In this document: positions 28,301 through 40,900 of the stretch, one piece after another | How the letters are laid out: each line of letters opens with the position of its first letter | Position numbering within the stretch: position 1 is the stretch's first letter | NCBI GenBank assembly: GCA_037389465.1 | Contig: JAZARR010000250.1 | Span: forward strand, 1,550,001-1,614,000 | Direction: 5' to 3' | Source of the DNA: Baylisascaris procyonis | Lineage: Eukaryota > Nematoda > Chromadorea > Rhabditida > Ascarididae | DNA length: 64,000 bases | Position numbers and translations under genes: made by a program | Notes under the pieces: model-generated | Told to the model about the DNA's origin: nothing | Seen by the model: only the letters and a program-made list of their open reading frames with translations | Databases searched by the model: none

Positions 28301-31300
28301 TTTCAAAGAAATTTCATGCAAAAAAGGATATATGAGAAAATCGGAAAATTGTTGAAGAGATATAAACACAAGTGATGTGATGGAAATGTGATTTATTTTT
28401 AGTGTTCTGAATATGAAGGATCATTAACGTTGAAATTGCGTAACGTATTTGATAACGATATATCAAGGTTGAGCTTCATAAATATTTTTTTCTCTTTGTT
28501 TATTTTTGCTTTGTTTTCGTTCTAGGTTGGAAGGGCGGGGGGTGCATAGTCTGCATTGGTATTCCCAGTAGGGTTCGGGGGAGGTGCATAGTCTGTATTC
28601 TTGTTCATAGGGTTGGGGGGAGGTGCATCGTCTTTACTGGTGTTCTCAATAGGATTGGGGGGGGGGGTGTAGTCTGCATTAGTGTTCTCAATAGGCTAGG
28701 GGGTATCATGGTCTGTATTGGTGACCTCAATAGGGTTGAGGGGTAGGGTGCATAGTTTGTATTTGTGACCTCAATAGGGTTGGGGGGTAGGGTGCATAGT
28801 TTGGATTGGTGACCTCAATAGGGTTGGAGGGTAGGGTGCATAGTCTGGATTGGTGACCTCAATAGGGTTGGAGGGTAGGGTGCATAGTCTGGATTGGTGA
28901 CCTCAATAGGGTTGGGGGGTAGGGTGCATAGTCTGTATTGGTGACCTCAATAGGGTTGGGGGGTAGGGTGCATAGTCTGGATTGGTGACCTCAATAGGGT
29001 TGGGGGGTAGGGTGCATAGTCTGGATTGGTGACCTCAATAGGGTTGGAGGGTAGGGTGCACAGTCTGGATTGGTGACCTCAATAGGATTGGGGGGGGTGT
29101 AGTCTGCATTAGTGTTCTCAATAGGCTAGGGGGTATCATGGTCTGTATTGGTGACCTCAATAGGGTTGAGGGGTAGGGTGCATAGTTTGTATTTGTGACC
29201 TCAATAGGGTTGGGGGGTAGGGTGCATAGTTTGGATTGGTGACCTCAATAGGGTTGGAGGGTAGGGTGCATAGTCTGGATTGGTGACCTCAATAGGGTTG
29301 GAGGGTAGGGTGCATAGTATGGATTGGTGACCTCAATAGGGTTGGGGGGTAGGGTGCATAGTCTGTATTGGTGACCTCAATAGGGTTGGGGGATAGGGTG
29401 CATAGTCTGGATTGGTGACCTCAATAGGGTTGGGGGTAGGGTGCATAGTCTGGATTGGTGACCTCAATAGGGTTGGAGGGTAGGGTGCACAGTCTGGATT
29501 GGTGACCTCAATAGGATTGGGGGGGTGTAGTCTGCATTAGTGTTCTCAATAGGCTAGGGGGTATCATGGTCTGTATTGGTGACCTCAATAGGGTTGGAGG
29601 GTAGGGTGCATAGTCTGGATTGGTGACCTCAATAGGGTTGGGGGGTAGGGTGCATAGTCTGTATTGGTGACCTCAATAGGGTTGGGGGGTAGGGTGCATA
29701 GTCTGGATTGGTGACCTCGATAGGGTTGGGGGGTAGGGTGCATAGTCTGGATTGGTGACCTCAATAGGGTTGGGGGGGGGGGTGTAGTCTGCATTAGTGT
29801 TCTCAATAGGCTAGGGGGTATCATGGTCTGTATTGGTGACCTCAATAGGGTTGAGGGGTAGGGTGCATAGTTTGTATTTGTGACCTCAATAGGGTTGGGG
29901 GGTAAGGTGCATAGTTTGGATTAGTGACCTCAATAGGGTTGGGGGGTAGGGTGCATAGTCTGTATTGATGACCTCAATAGGGTTGGGGGGGAGGATGCAT
30001 AGTCTGTATTGATGACCTCAATAGGGTTGGAGGGTAGGGTGCATAGTCTGGATTGGTGACCTCAATAGGGTTGGGGGGTAGGGTGCATAGTCTGTATTGG
30101 TGACCTCAATAGGGTTGGGGGGTAGGGTGCATAGTCTGGATTGGTGACCTCAATAGGGTTGGGGGGTAGGGTGCATAGTCTGGATTGGTGACCTCAATAG
30201 GGTTGGAGGGTAGGGTGCACAGTCTGGATTGGTGACCTCAATAGGATTGGGGGGGGGTGTAGTCTGCATTAGTGTTCTCAATAGGCTAGGGGGTATCATG
30301 GTCTGTATTGGTGACCTCAATAGGGTTGAGGGGTAGGGTGCATAGTTTGTATTTGTGACCTCAATAGGGTTGGGGGGTAGGGTGCATAGTTTGGATTGGT
30401 GACCTCAATAGGGTTGGAGGGTAGGGTGCATAGTCTGAATTGGTGACCTCAATAGGGTTGGAGGGTAGGGTGCATAGTCTGGATTGGTGACCTCAATAGG
30501 GTTGGGGGGTAGGGTGCATAGTCTGTATTGGTGACCTCAATAGGGTTGGGGGGTAGGGTGCATAGTCTGGATTGGTGACCTCAATAGGGTTGGGGGGTAG
30601 GGTGCATAGTCTGGATTGGTGACCTCAATAGGGTTGGAGGGTAGGGTGCACAGTCTGGATTGGTGACCTCAATAGGATTGGGGGGGTGTAGTCTGCATTA
30701 GTGTTCTCAATAGGCTAGGGGGTATCATGGTCTGTATTGGTGACCTCAATAGGGTTGAGGGGTAGGGTGCATAGTTTGTATTTGTGACCTCAATAGGGTT
30801 GGGGGGTAGGGTGCATAGTTTGGATTGGTGACCTCAATAGGGTTGGAGGGTAGGGTGCATAGTCTGGATTGGTGACCTCAATAGGGTTGGAGGGTAGGGT
30901 GCATAGTCTGGATTGGTGACCTCAATAGGGTTGGGGGGTAGGGTGCATAGTCTGGATTGGTGACCTCAATAGGGTTGGGGGGTAGGGTGCATAGTCTGGA
31001 TTGGTGACCTCAATAGGGTTGGAGGGTAGGGTGCACAGTCTGGATTGGTGACCTCAATAGGATTGGGGGGGGGTGTAGTCTGCATTAGTGTTCTCAATAG
31101 GCTAGGGGGTATCATGGTCTGTATTGGTGACCTCAATAGGGTTGAGGGGTAGGGTGCATAGTTTGTATTTGTGACCTCAATAGGGTTGGGGGGTAGGGTG
31201 CATAGTTTGGATTGGTGACCTCAATAGGGTTGGAGGGTAGGGTGCATAGTCTGGATTGGTGACCTCAATAGGGTTGGGGGGTAGGGTGCATAGTCTGCAT

Positions 31301-34300
31301 TGGTGACCTCAATAGGGTTGGAGGGTAGGGTGCATAGTCTGGATTGGTGACCTCAATAGGGTTGGGGGGTAGGGTGCATAGTCTGTATTGGTGACCTCAA
31401 TAGGGTTGGGGGTAGGGTGCATAGTCTGGATTGGTGACCTCAATAGGGTTGGGGGTAGGGTGCATAGTCTGGATTGGTGACCTCAATAGGGTTGGAGGGT
31501 AGGGTGCACAGTCTGGATTGGTGACCTCAATAGGGTTGGGGGGTAGGGTGCATAGTCTGGATTGGTGACCTCAATAGGGTTGGGGGGTAGGGTGCATAGT
31601 CTGTATTGATGACCTCAATAGGGTTGGGGGGGAGGGTGCATAGTCTGTATTGATGACCTCAATAGGGTTGGGGGGTAGGGTGCATAGTCTGTATTGATGA
31701 CCTCAATAGGGTTGGGGGGGGGAGGATGCATAGTCTGTATTGATGACCTCAATAGGGTTGGGGGGTAGGGTGCATAGTCTGTATTGATGACCTCAATAGG
31801 GTTGGGGGGAGGGTGCATAGTCTGTATTGATGACCTCAATAGGGTTGGGGGGTAGGGTGCATAGTCTGTATTGATGACCTCAATATGGTTGGGGGGTAGG
31901 GTGCATAGTCTGTATTGATGACCTCAATAGGGTTGGGGGTAGGGTGCATAGTCTGGATTGGTGACCTCAATATGGTTGGGGGGGGGGAGTGTAGTCTGCA
32001 TTAGTGTTCTCAATAGGCTAGGGGGTATCATGGTCTGTATTGGTGACCTCAATAGGGTTGAGGGGTAGGGTGCATAGTTTGTATTGATGACCTCAGTAGG
32101 GTTGGGGGGTAGGGTGCATAGTCTGTATTGATGACCTCAATAGGGTTGGGGGGGTAGGGTGCATAGTCTGTATTGATGACCTCAATAGGATTGGGGGGTA
32201 GGGTGCATAGTCTGTATTGATGACCTCAATAGGGTTGGGGGGTAGGGTGCATAGTCTGTATTGGTGACCTCAATAGGGTTGGGGAGTTGCATACTCTGTA
32301 TTGATGATGTCCAGTATGCTTGTAGTAGGTAATTTCATAGCTCATTAACAGAGAAATTATGCATATATTTTATGATTTTTGTTGATTTTTTTGTTTTTTT
32401 CTTACGGTGTGCATAATTTAGTTTCGGCGATACGGATGAAAATCGTATGAGCGTATTGAGGTTGGCATTTGGTCTGTTGTGCAAATTGGTATTGCTATAT
32501 TCGGTACATCGCTATTCTTTTAGTGCCATTTTCGGGTAAGTAATTTAATTCCCACGTCATGGAATGGGTATTAAATAGCAGTCAGGTAAGGAGAGGGGAA
32601 GAGGTGGAAAAAATATTTACCATGGTGGAGCAGTTAAATATGTTATATGCAAAAGTTGTCTGCAATCGATGCCGAGAACCAAAAGACACTCGAATCAACC
32701 TTATCAAGGTTTTGATTCTTTGGAGTTGGCTTGTCGTTCAAAATACTGACAATCACAGCTGTGGAATTCGCAAGAAATTTGCATAAAAAGGTTTTTATAA
32801 CCTTATCTGGGAATGTTGAAAGATTTTAGTATATCTCATGCTGAAATCGCCGACGTTATTAGCGAAATGAGATGTTCGATTTCCCTTTTTTTGCTTTTTT
32901 ACACATTTTCACATATTCGCTCATAAATATTTGTTGTGGCGGTACCATATCTATATACGTATTTTGAATCGAGTGGATTGCGAACATTGGAATCTTTTTT
33001 TTTTTGGAATTGAGAGAACGTTTTGATTAGTTGAAATGCGAACAAGGATTTCCTTTATTTATTGTTTGTTATAAAATTGCGGAATTAGTTGGTCAGGTGA
33101 GAGGAATGCAAAAAGGGTGTGTCGTATCAGTTGATGTGATTGTTTTTAAACATATTTTAAACGTATGATTTATATATAATATGAATATTTCATTGTATTT
33201 GTTTTTTAATGCAATCAATTTTATACTAAGACATTTTCTTTGTTATGTTTGAAGTTTTAAGATCATAGAAAGGATCTCTTGGCTAACATTATTTTCTAAG
33301 GGATTTTTCTGAATAGTTGGGTTTTTTTCTTACTAATAAAATATTGAGCGTTTGTTTCTTTATTAGAATTTTCTGCATTTCATTTAATTACTTCCGGTGG
33401 AAATTTCTCAATTTTTTGGGCCTTTGTTGTCCATATTTATCCTCCTTAAGAATGGTCAACAAAGAAATATTTTATGTAATTTTTCGTCGATTGGAGAATT
33501 TAAAATTAAATAAATAAGAAAAAGAGAGATTTTTGTGGAAAAAGAACAATAGCCATGAAAGATGTCGAGTGATATGGCAACGTTTCGCTGCTCACTCAGT
33601 CAGTCGGTCAGTCAATTTATAACAGTATATATGGGCTGACTAACTGACTGAGTAGCGAAACGTTGTCATATCGCCTTCTGTGGACATTCTTATATTGCGC
33701 ATAGAATATTCTCTCTTTTTTCTTGTTTATTTAATAAAGAAATTAATATAGACAATACATCAGCTACCTAGGTACTTGTTAGATTTAGGTTTTAAAAATA
33801 TTTATATAAATATTTATATATTCTATTTTATTGGCGGTTTTGTCGTATATTTTGGTTTTAGTTGGTAGGAAGGACTTTAAAGGTTGTCTGCAAGGTTTTT
33901 TTCCGGTTTTGGGTGGTTTTAGCAAAATCTCTATCAAATTTCCATCATTTCAAGTGAATTTCCTTCATTGCCATCATTCCTCATCCAGCATCCGGTATTG
34001 CTGTAGTAGTTTTTCTTTATCCTTCCTTGAACAGCGGGAATATATTCTTGAATTTGGTTACTTGAATATGTTTCAGTCCGTTGGGCAATCTTCTGAAACG
34101 TTTACCTTCACAACGATATCCATCAACACTGAGAGCAGAGTTGGAAGAAGTACAAGCATGTATCGCAGCCGAATGCGAAAAGAACGCAGCGTTGAAGCAG
34201 TTGCAGAAACCAAAGCAACAGAAAAAGTATGTTTAATGATTTTAAATTATGGTGGCATTGATGATGCAGCAGTATGCATCTCTGAGGTGCTTGTAATCAC

Positions 34301-36088
34301 TTTTCATCAACCCCTTTCTCTCAAAAGTTTAGACTCCTACCCGCTCTTTCTTCCTCCATCCTTCACCCCTCCCCACCATCCCCCCCCCCCACCTTTAGAA
34401 ATGGGAAGGCAACTTACTTGCCTTGACCGCAGCATATTTATTCCAGTTATGATGTGTTTCGTATCGCTGTTTTATATTATCAAATGAGTCTCTAAGTGTG
34501 TCGTATAGCCGCTTTATCGCTAACAAAACTCATTAGCATCAATTATATGATTCTCACCAAAACAGATCCCACTCTTGAGAAATCAAAGTTTTCTCTGAGA
34601 GACAAAATTTATAGTTTCTGTCTCCTTTCAAAGCGAATGCTTCCCGGAAGTAGCTATGTGTTTACAATAATTCGTAGCTATATTCTTTTGTTGTATGTCG
34701 AAATTCGGAATGTTTTTGGATTATGAAAATTGAGGGAGTAACGGAGATGCGTTAGTGTTCTTCAAATGCGCCTTTTTTTGGGAGAATATAAGCGTAATCA
34801 TACAAAAAATAGGCATTTTTATAGGTTTTTTTTGACAGCTACAAACGTCGTTGGTGGTTTCGAGCAGTAAGGTAGGGGGGACGTAAAAAAAGAAGGATGT
34901 TGGGGGTTATTTTATTGATTCACCTTAATGATCTGAGATACCGGTGTTATCCATCGATCAAGGTGTCCTGTATCAATGATCAATGCCGAACACTTTTGTG
35001 TTTGTGATCTTCTAAAGTTTTATTCAGCGGAGATTCTCAGTCGAAGTGTTCCACAACTCATATTGCTCTGATCGCCTTTTTTGTCGGCTTTGACAGGAAA
35101 AGTAATGTAATTTTATAAGCAAGAGACTTGCACTCCTTCGATACGTTGGTTATTTTAACCGACGATACATTGGTATATCGGTATATTTTTGTACATTACT
35201 TGTGGTTTTACGGTATGCAGTATACAGTATCTATTCCAGTGTACGGTATATTGATGTTTTGCCATTTCTTGAATAAATGTCTCTTTTAGGATGCTCGAAA
35301 TGTTGGAACCACGCTTCGAGGAGAACTTCAATGCGGAGCGCTCTCGAAAAGATTCATCAAAGGACGGTAAAAAAGTGGAGAAAAGAAAACTGATGCGAAA
35401 ATATAAAAAAGAGATGAGAGGAGCCGTAAGGGAGCTACGTAAAGATAATCAATTCATTGCCAGGTTGGAGCATTTTCATTTAAATTTTTATTCCGCGCGT
35501 TCTGTTGGCAACAAACTACGCTTAATTTGTGTGCATATGACACTCCCTATTACCTACTTATATGTTATCTACTAGAAGACAGATGCTATTCATAATGGTT
35601 ACCTAACCATAGCTAAATATGTGCATTTTGGTCGATAAAAGGATGAATAGAATTAGAATCGGTGATTGCATCCTTTTGAGAAGCGTTATGAAAGCAGCAG
35701 TATTACTTAGATGTCATCTTGTCATATCTTAGTTATAAAGCTGATCGTTAACCATATTTGTTATTGTTTGCCCGCTCAGGTACGTTTAGGGGTAATGAAG
35801 AGAGGAAATTATTAAAAAAATGGGTACTATCAGGTATAACCATCCTGAAATAAAATAGATTATCTCGAACGTTAATCATCAGATTTGTGTTCTGCTAATT
35901 TATCGCTCAATAAGATTATTGTTGAAAAAAAAACTTTTTTTGAATAAACTTTCAGAGAGAAACATCGTGAAATAAAGGCGAATGATCGACTACGACGTCA
36001 AAAGACAAAGGAGTTAATGCGTTCATTACAAGGTCAAGAAAGCGAATATAAAAAGAATCTCTACATGAAACAAATCCCACGACGATGA
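16375..36088 (+). CDS. NOP14: Nucleolar protein 14 (NOP14), SSU-processome factor, 17 exons, 845 aa
   Basis: Exons: 16375-16488, 17288-17410, 18865-18991, 19243-19423, 20110-20314, 21379-21525, 22079-22201, 22970-23150, 23389-23581, 25116-25203, 26300-26583, 27537-27672, 28403-28467, 32422-32535, 34077-34226, 35290-35463, 35956-36088. All phases agree. The 845 aa compare with about 857 in human. NOP14 acts in 18S rRNA maturation and 40S assembly in the nucleolus. Family marks in order: basic N-terminus with NPFELKFNR (residues 25-33); DRLIKRF near 100; DDEELTHKGSAL near 122; HFGGG; KDLIAALIAKTKQ (183 on); an acidic Asp/Glu/Ser block (345-385); LPYIFEMPSSYEKL near 407; CYHPSLQEGNKKRL; RFIPEVMAFMQGLLL (589 on); and the C-terminal KYKKEMRGAVRELRKDNQFIAR (780-802), where the family is most conserved. 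Intron 13 is 3,954 bp and filled by a minisatellite. Acceptors at 17287, 20109 and 22969 end in AAG. The start could be Met1 or Met3 (MKMARSS). Confidence 0.95.
17072..17084. repeat. Poly-G tract, 13 bases
   Basis: A pure G run in NOP14 intron 1. It is followed at 17124-17165 by a short array of CCCGGAAA-containing units. Confidence 0.9.
22471..22481. repeat. Poly-G tract in NOP14 intron 7
   Basis: Eleven Gs in a row. The same intron has a 15-C run at 22783-22797, so the transcript carries both a G and a C tract about 300 bases apart that could pair. Confidence 0.9.
22783..22797. repeat. Poly-C tract in NOP14 intron 7
   Basis: Fifteen Cs in a row, the longest G/C homopolymer in the window apart from the minisatellite region. 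Confidence 0.9.
26640..26850. repeat. Minisatellite, 23-bp unit, NOP14 intron 11
   Basis: About nine tandem units of the form GGATGGTATTTTAAGGCGAAT alternate with a GGGGAATCTT variant, giving a secondary periodicity of about 46. It starts about 60 bases after exon 11. Minus-strand open frames through it read as (KYHPRFP/AL)n and are repeat artefacts. Confidence 0.9.
27172..27185. repeat. Poly-G tract, 14 bases
   Basis: A pure G run directly after a T run in NOP14 intron 11. Confidence 0.9.
27928..27976 (+). other. Perfect-arm hairpin in NOP14 intron 12
   Basis: The arm TGAGGTAATAACTAGCAT (27928-27945) and its partner at 27959-27976 pair over 18 positions, with a single G-T (G-U in RNA) and a 13-base loop. 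The stem is shorter than a typical miRNA precursor. The 5' arm begins with a let-7-like UGAGGUA, which may be chance. Confidence 0.7.
28013..28032. repeat. (GA)n microsatellite
   Basis: An AG-dinucleotide run interrupted by one GGG, in NOP14 intron 12, 36 bases after the hairpin. Confidence 0.85.
28530..32310. repeat. 3.8-kb G-rich minisatellite with higher-order repeats, NOP14 intron 13
   Basis: The basic unit is 44 bp (43-44 with variants): GGGTTGGGGGGTAGGGTGCA, then TAGTCTGGATTGGTGACCTC and AATA. Some 85-90 copies fill almost the whole intron between exons 28403-28467 and 32422-32535. A distinctive variant unit (AGTCTGCATTAGTGTTCTC followed by AATAGGCTAGGGGGTATCATGG) recurs at 28671, 29101, 29529, 29785, 30261, 30690, 31077 and 31993. 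The spacings are 430, 428, 256, 476, 429, 387 and 916, all near multiples of 43. The array was therefore amplified partly in blocks of about 10 units. The 31.5-32.3 kb end is dominated by GTATTGATGACC variants and looks like a separate expansion. Confidence 0.97.
33571..33672 (+). other. Long imperfect hairpin in NOP14 intron 14
   Basis: The arms 33571-33594 and 33649-33672 pair over 24 positions, the only two departures from perfect complementarity being G-T (G-U in RNA). After a 4-base offset, a further 13 positions (GTCAGTCGGTCAG against CTGACTAACTGAC) pair with one mismatch and one G-U. The whole structure is about 100 nt with a loop of about 25-30. It could be a small-RNA precursor, a fragment of a foldback element or a fortuitous structure. 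Confidence 0.7.
34380..34390. repeat. Poly-C tract in NOP14 intron 15
   Basis: Eleven Cs within a pyrimidine-rich stretch at 34355-34395. Confidence 0.9.
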
Positions 36089-36144
36089 TATTGGCTAAAT
36101 TTTTGAATATGTTGTTTTATTGTTGATATTGTTGTTGATTTCAA

Positions 36145-36150
36145 AATAAA
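36145..36150 (+). terminator. Candidate polyadenylation signal of NOP14
   Basis: AATAAA lies 57 bases after the NOP14 TGA and is followed by a T-rich stretch, a normal arrangement for a short nematode 3' UTR. Confidence 0.6.
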
Positions 36151-37850
36151 TATTTTATTTTTTTGGATTTTTATTTTTATGAAATTGGGATTATGACCCT
36201 ATCCTAGTGGATATATACTTAGAGATAAAAGGAGAGGATCGTTGTTGAAGATGTGAACTATTTGAGCTCGAAAAAAGAAAATAGTAATTTCAATGGACAA
36301 AGCTATCTGTGCTCATTGATCTTAGACTTGAATTAGCAGTATAATCGAAGGAATCTTTATTGGGCATCGTCTTAGTGGATATCGCCTCTTCCGAAGTTGA
36401 CAACGTTCATGTAATATATGATTTAATTAACCAAAATCACAGCCTATTTATGATAGGTTTCATTAGGTTTTTTTAGTTTTGTCTATGCGATTGGTGAACG
36501 ATTGAGTTCCTAGTTAAATGCCTGAAGGAGTGGATGCATAGGATTTCAAAGGTTGATAGCAATTTCCACAGTTCATTTCGTTGAATAATTAAGCGAGTTA
36601 GCACTTAAGTGAATTGCGCATGAATTGATGCAAGTTTAGTTGACCGTTGTAGTGACCAAGCATTGACCAAGCAGTCGCATATATGAATGTTTAGGTTGGC
36701 GATATACACATAGACACATATTGGGTGATATTTGTCGTTTCGTAGACTTGCTAGTCGAGTGCTTAAAGCGCCATAGTGGGTCGGTTTCATGTATTTCTTT
36801 ATATGCAAAAAAAACATGTTCAGATTGTTTAAACATATTTAAATATCTATAAGAATTTCTGTGAACTGAAGTAAAAGTTGATTTTATTTGCAATCATTTA
36901 TTGAGGTGGTGTTATGATTATTAAAGTTTTTTTTTCAAGAAAGTTTTAAATTTTCCTTCAAGTGTGTAACTTTATTTTAGCAACATTATTATCGCATTAA
37001 GATAGTATTACATCGACGAAATAAATTATTTGAACTAATTAATTGTAAACTAAACAAAGGAATATTTATTAGTTACTCGCTGAAGATAGAAACAGGTAGA
37101 GGAATGGCGATCGTTAGAGTAAAATGAATCGAGATCAGAGGGGAATATTTTTAATCTTAAATAGATAGTAGAGATATTCGAAGGCGATGACGTCATATTG
37201 GCAGAGTTCATTTATTTTTATTAGTTTATCTTACATATGAATGGTTTCCTTATGAAAATATCGAAATTTATTATGAAATATTCCGATTCAGTAGAAATGT
37301 TCGATGTTTTTTTTTTTACGAAAAATTAGCGCCATATTGAACGTTTTCGTATCGTAAACATTTTTTTTTTTTTAGATCAAATGATCTCATTTGATGAATT
37401 TATCGAATTGATTTTGATATCAATGAACAACAATATCGATCGATCAATCAATATATAGCCTTTGAGAGTTTAGCGAATCGTACGCGGCTGTGATCTTCTG
37501 CATGATTTGTTTTGATGTATTTTGATCTATGTCTCTTATTTGCCGATCAATATTGATAAGTTTACCGATTTTTTAATTTTTACAAATATTTTCTTTCCAA
37601 GCAAAATTTCCGGAATATCCGTTTCCTATTTTATTGAATATCACGGATAGTTTTTCCCGTCGATAAATCCCCAAAGATTATTTTTCATATATCATGGAAC
37701 CTTCAGTTGTATAGTGATCGTCTTGTTTTTTTTTTTTTTTTTTTTGCTTTCTTTCAGTTTCTTTTTTTATTCATTTTATATGTTTTATAGAAGGTCATTA
37801 ATTAACGCCATAGGTAATCGAGTCTGTTATTTATATATGTATGTATATGT

Positions 37851-37902
37851 GTATATATATATATATATTTATTTATTTATTTATTTATTCATTTATTTAT
37901 TC
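37851..37902. repeat. (TA)n followed by (TTTA)n microsatellite
   Basis: A TA run to about 37868 passes into TTTA tetranucleotide repeats, with one C-containing interruption near 37890. It is intergenic. Confidence 0.85.
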
Positions 37903-40900
37903 CTATTATTATTTTTATATTTTTATACATATATTTTTTTATTGTTTTTTATTTTTTTGACTTATTACTATTTTTATATTTTTATAATTGAGCAGGTAAA
38001 ATGGAAATATAGAGATGCTGTCGAATTCACCATTACCTTTGTTTCATAGAGTTGAATGAAGCAGAAACGTCGATGTCCAGGGGTAATGGGTGGCAAAAGT
38101 TTTCAAAGAGGGATTTCCTAACACGAAAAACTGGCATCGGTAAAATTATTTCAATTTTAGTGATAATATAACTGCAAATATTTTAACACTGTAAATAAGT
38201 TGTCCATTCTCATTGATAACAATCGAATTTACCTTTTCATTAAATAAATTTATAATTTCCAATCTTATAGGGCGGAAAAATTCCGATTCGATGACTCATC
38301 ATTATGAATTTTCGGCGTGTTACAAAGAGAGTGGCGAATTGTCACAGTGCATTAAACGGGATGGCCAGGTCCGCCTATGCTGATCTAGTGATGATATTGC
38401 GTCCGTCGTCTTGTTGACTGAATGCATAGGTGGGATGACGTCATTTTTCAGGATTTATTTGTACCTATATGAGCAATTTTATTCATAGTTTTAGCATTAT
38501 GAAGGATCTTGAAGATGCATTTTGATCACTCTTTAACTATTTTTGTTATCGAAACGAAAATGAAACTTTTTTTAGGCGATATTATTTCTATTGAGAATAA
38601 AGTTTAATTACTAGTAAAATTCAAAAAAACAATCAGATTTTTTTGTCAAAAAAATATATATATATATTGCGCAATATTTTAGAATTCCTTAATATAATTA
38701 TCATCTACCTTAAATTCCTTGATAAGTAATGTTTCTACCTGTTTCTACGTGTTTCTACGTGTTCACTTTCATCGTCCACTTCCTTCCACCTCCTCGTGGA
38801 GCGTTTTTTTCAACGGAAAACTCCAGCTTACCTCGATAAATTTTCACTGTTTTCGTACCAATAGAAATACCATAGTGTTGCAAAATTTTGTGCAAAATTA
38901 TTGGCGTTAGTCACATGTTGCGGCGCTTTATGTGCTTCATCGTTTTATTTTTTTATTTTTTTTTTCTGGGAGCAACCGCACGTTTTGTTGAGTTCATATA
39001 AGGATCGAAAACTTATTATTTTATTTTGTTTTAGAGCCTATTTATTCTAAGATCTCTGCCTACTCCTCCTCCCCCCTTCCCCCACCCCCAAAATACCATC
39101 CACAAAGTGGGGTTTCAATTTGCTTTGGGCACTGTAATCGTTGAGATGAAATTGAAAGTTTCAATATTGCTCAAATCATCGTCAAACTTCACCGTTGAAT
39201 GTTTTCGACGATAGAGGTGGCCGAAATATAGTCTTTCTTGACTTTTTTTTATTCTTGATTCGAATTGGGGTCGATTCACTCGGCTCTTCAAAGTGCTGAA
39301 CTCATCGCCAATATTTCAGTGCTGTTTTCAATCGTGACGTGGGAACCGAGTTAGATTGAACTCATGAGGATCGGCGCCATTACTTTATAAAAATCGATTG
39401 AACCTAGTTACCGGCAAATAAGAGCTAGTCGTCCACCTAAGACTGGATTACGCCCTTCAATCGGACCGAATTTTGCTCTCATCTTTAAGCATCTTAGTTG
39501 AAAAACGTTTGCTTCAATCAGATGAAATCTTTTTTTAGCTTCGCGAATTATTTTTGTTAGTTTATTAGTCGTTTTTCCTGTAGTTTTTCACTTTTTAAGC
39601 ATAGTACCGCAGTTCTTAATTTTAGATTTAATCGAATATTTTTCAAAAAATTTTTTTTTTTCAGTAAATTCATCGTTTAGTATGTTAGACCTATAAAATA
39701 GGCCGACCGTTGAATCTGCAGGTTTTTTTTTTTGCATTACCTGTTTCTCTTACCTTGAATATGTCACGTTTGTTAGACTTATCGAGGTAATCATTGATTG
39801 ATAATATTGTCTACAATGTTTTTCTTTTGCATTCTGAAGTCTCAAACGCTAAGGTATTAGCTGAATTGTACAAATATCGATGAAATATGATCTATTCGTT
39901 TATGGTGTTCTTATTCCTGGAGGAATGCGCTTTTCTAATGTTTTTTTTTAATGAATTTGATGAAAATTCCTTTAGTCGGGTGGCTGTAAAAATTCCTGTA
40001 GAAATATTCGGAAGTAGATCTTAGTGGTCTGAATTTGAAAAAATTTGAGATAAGATTCAGTGAATTAAGGGGAGCAAATATGATTGCGAAATTCGAGCTG
40101 TGCATTTGATATTTTTGAATTAAGCCACTGATCTTATATGGCAATATTTGTTAGTTTCCCGCGCGTATCGTTTCTGTATTAGTAATTGTGATGATCGTCG
40201 AGATTTGATCTATATTGACATATGCGTTCTTAAACTAAGCAGTTGAATGATCATAAATGTTTGGGAGATAGTCGAGTTGTGTTTTTGACTAATGAGATCA
40301 AACGGGTAACTAATAAAGAGGAGGGAAACAGAATAAAAAAACTAAAACCCCTTAAAAGTGCTGTGCGTGTGGGGCGTTCACTTCATTGGTTGACATATCG
40401 TGGTGGTGAATGGTTGTGTCTGATTTCAACTCTGCAATTTTTTTATTGCTGCCTTTCTTCGAGATCGCTTCGTTGTATAGGTGCTTGCGATCAGCTATAA
40501 ATGCAAATCTGGAGTGTTTCTTTCTCCAGATTGTTTTTAAATGCAAATCCGGATTAATTTCCGGATTTTTCGAGCTTTCCGTAAACACTGAATTGGGAAT
40601 ATAACTGAGATACTATTGAAGGGCTTTCTACTTAATGTGCCAATGGACTGTGACAATGGCCACATTTATTTCAGCCTATGCTGTACTTGTAACTTGTGAT
40701 CCAAACGTTTTCAATCTATGGTTCGCCGCGTAAATCATTAAATAGATTCCTTTTCGATCAAGCTTTTATCTTTTTTCTGTTATTTCCACGTATTTGTTAG
40801 TTAATATTTTAGCCTTATCAGTTGTTATGAATTGCATTTCGTAATCCCTATTCCTTTCACTCTAATGTGGAGCAGTATTGTTCATTCATTGGTGTGCTTA

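Noticed and set aside
29585..31839. Minus-strand open frames of 74-86 codons rich in Pro (IQTMHP repeats)
   Set aside because: They are read-throughs of the 44-bp minisatellite in NOP14 intron 13; periodic sequence explains both the lack of stops and the repeats.
33831..34487. 218-codon plus-strand open frame, the longest in the window
   Set aside because: It covers NOP14 exon 15 in the wrong frame plus flanking intron. The correct frame (34077-34226) gives the conserved NOP14 sequence.
37714..38049. 111-codon Phe/Tyr/Ile-rich plus-strand frame resembling membrane segments
   Set aside because: It is made from T-rich and TTTA/TA simple repeats; hydrophobicity is a by-product of base composition.
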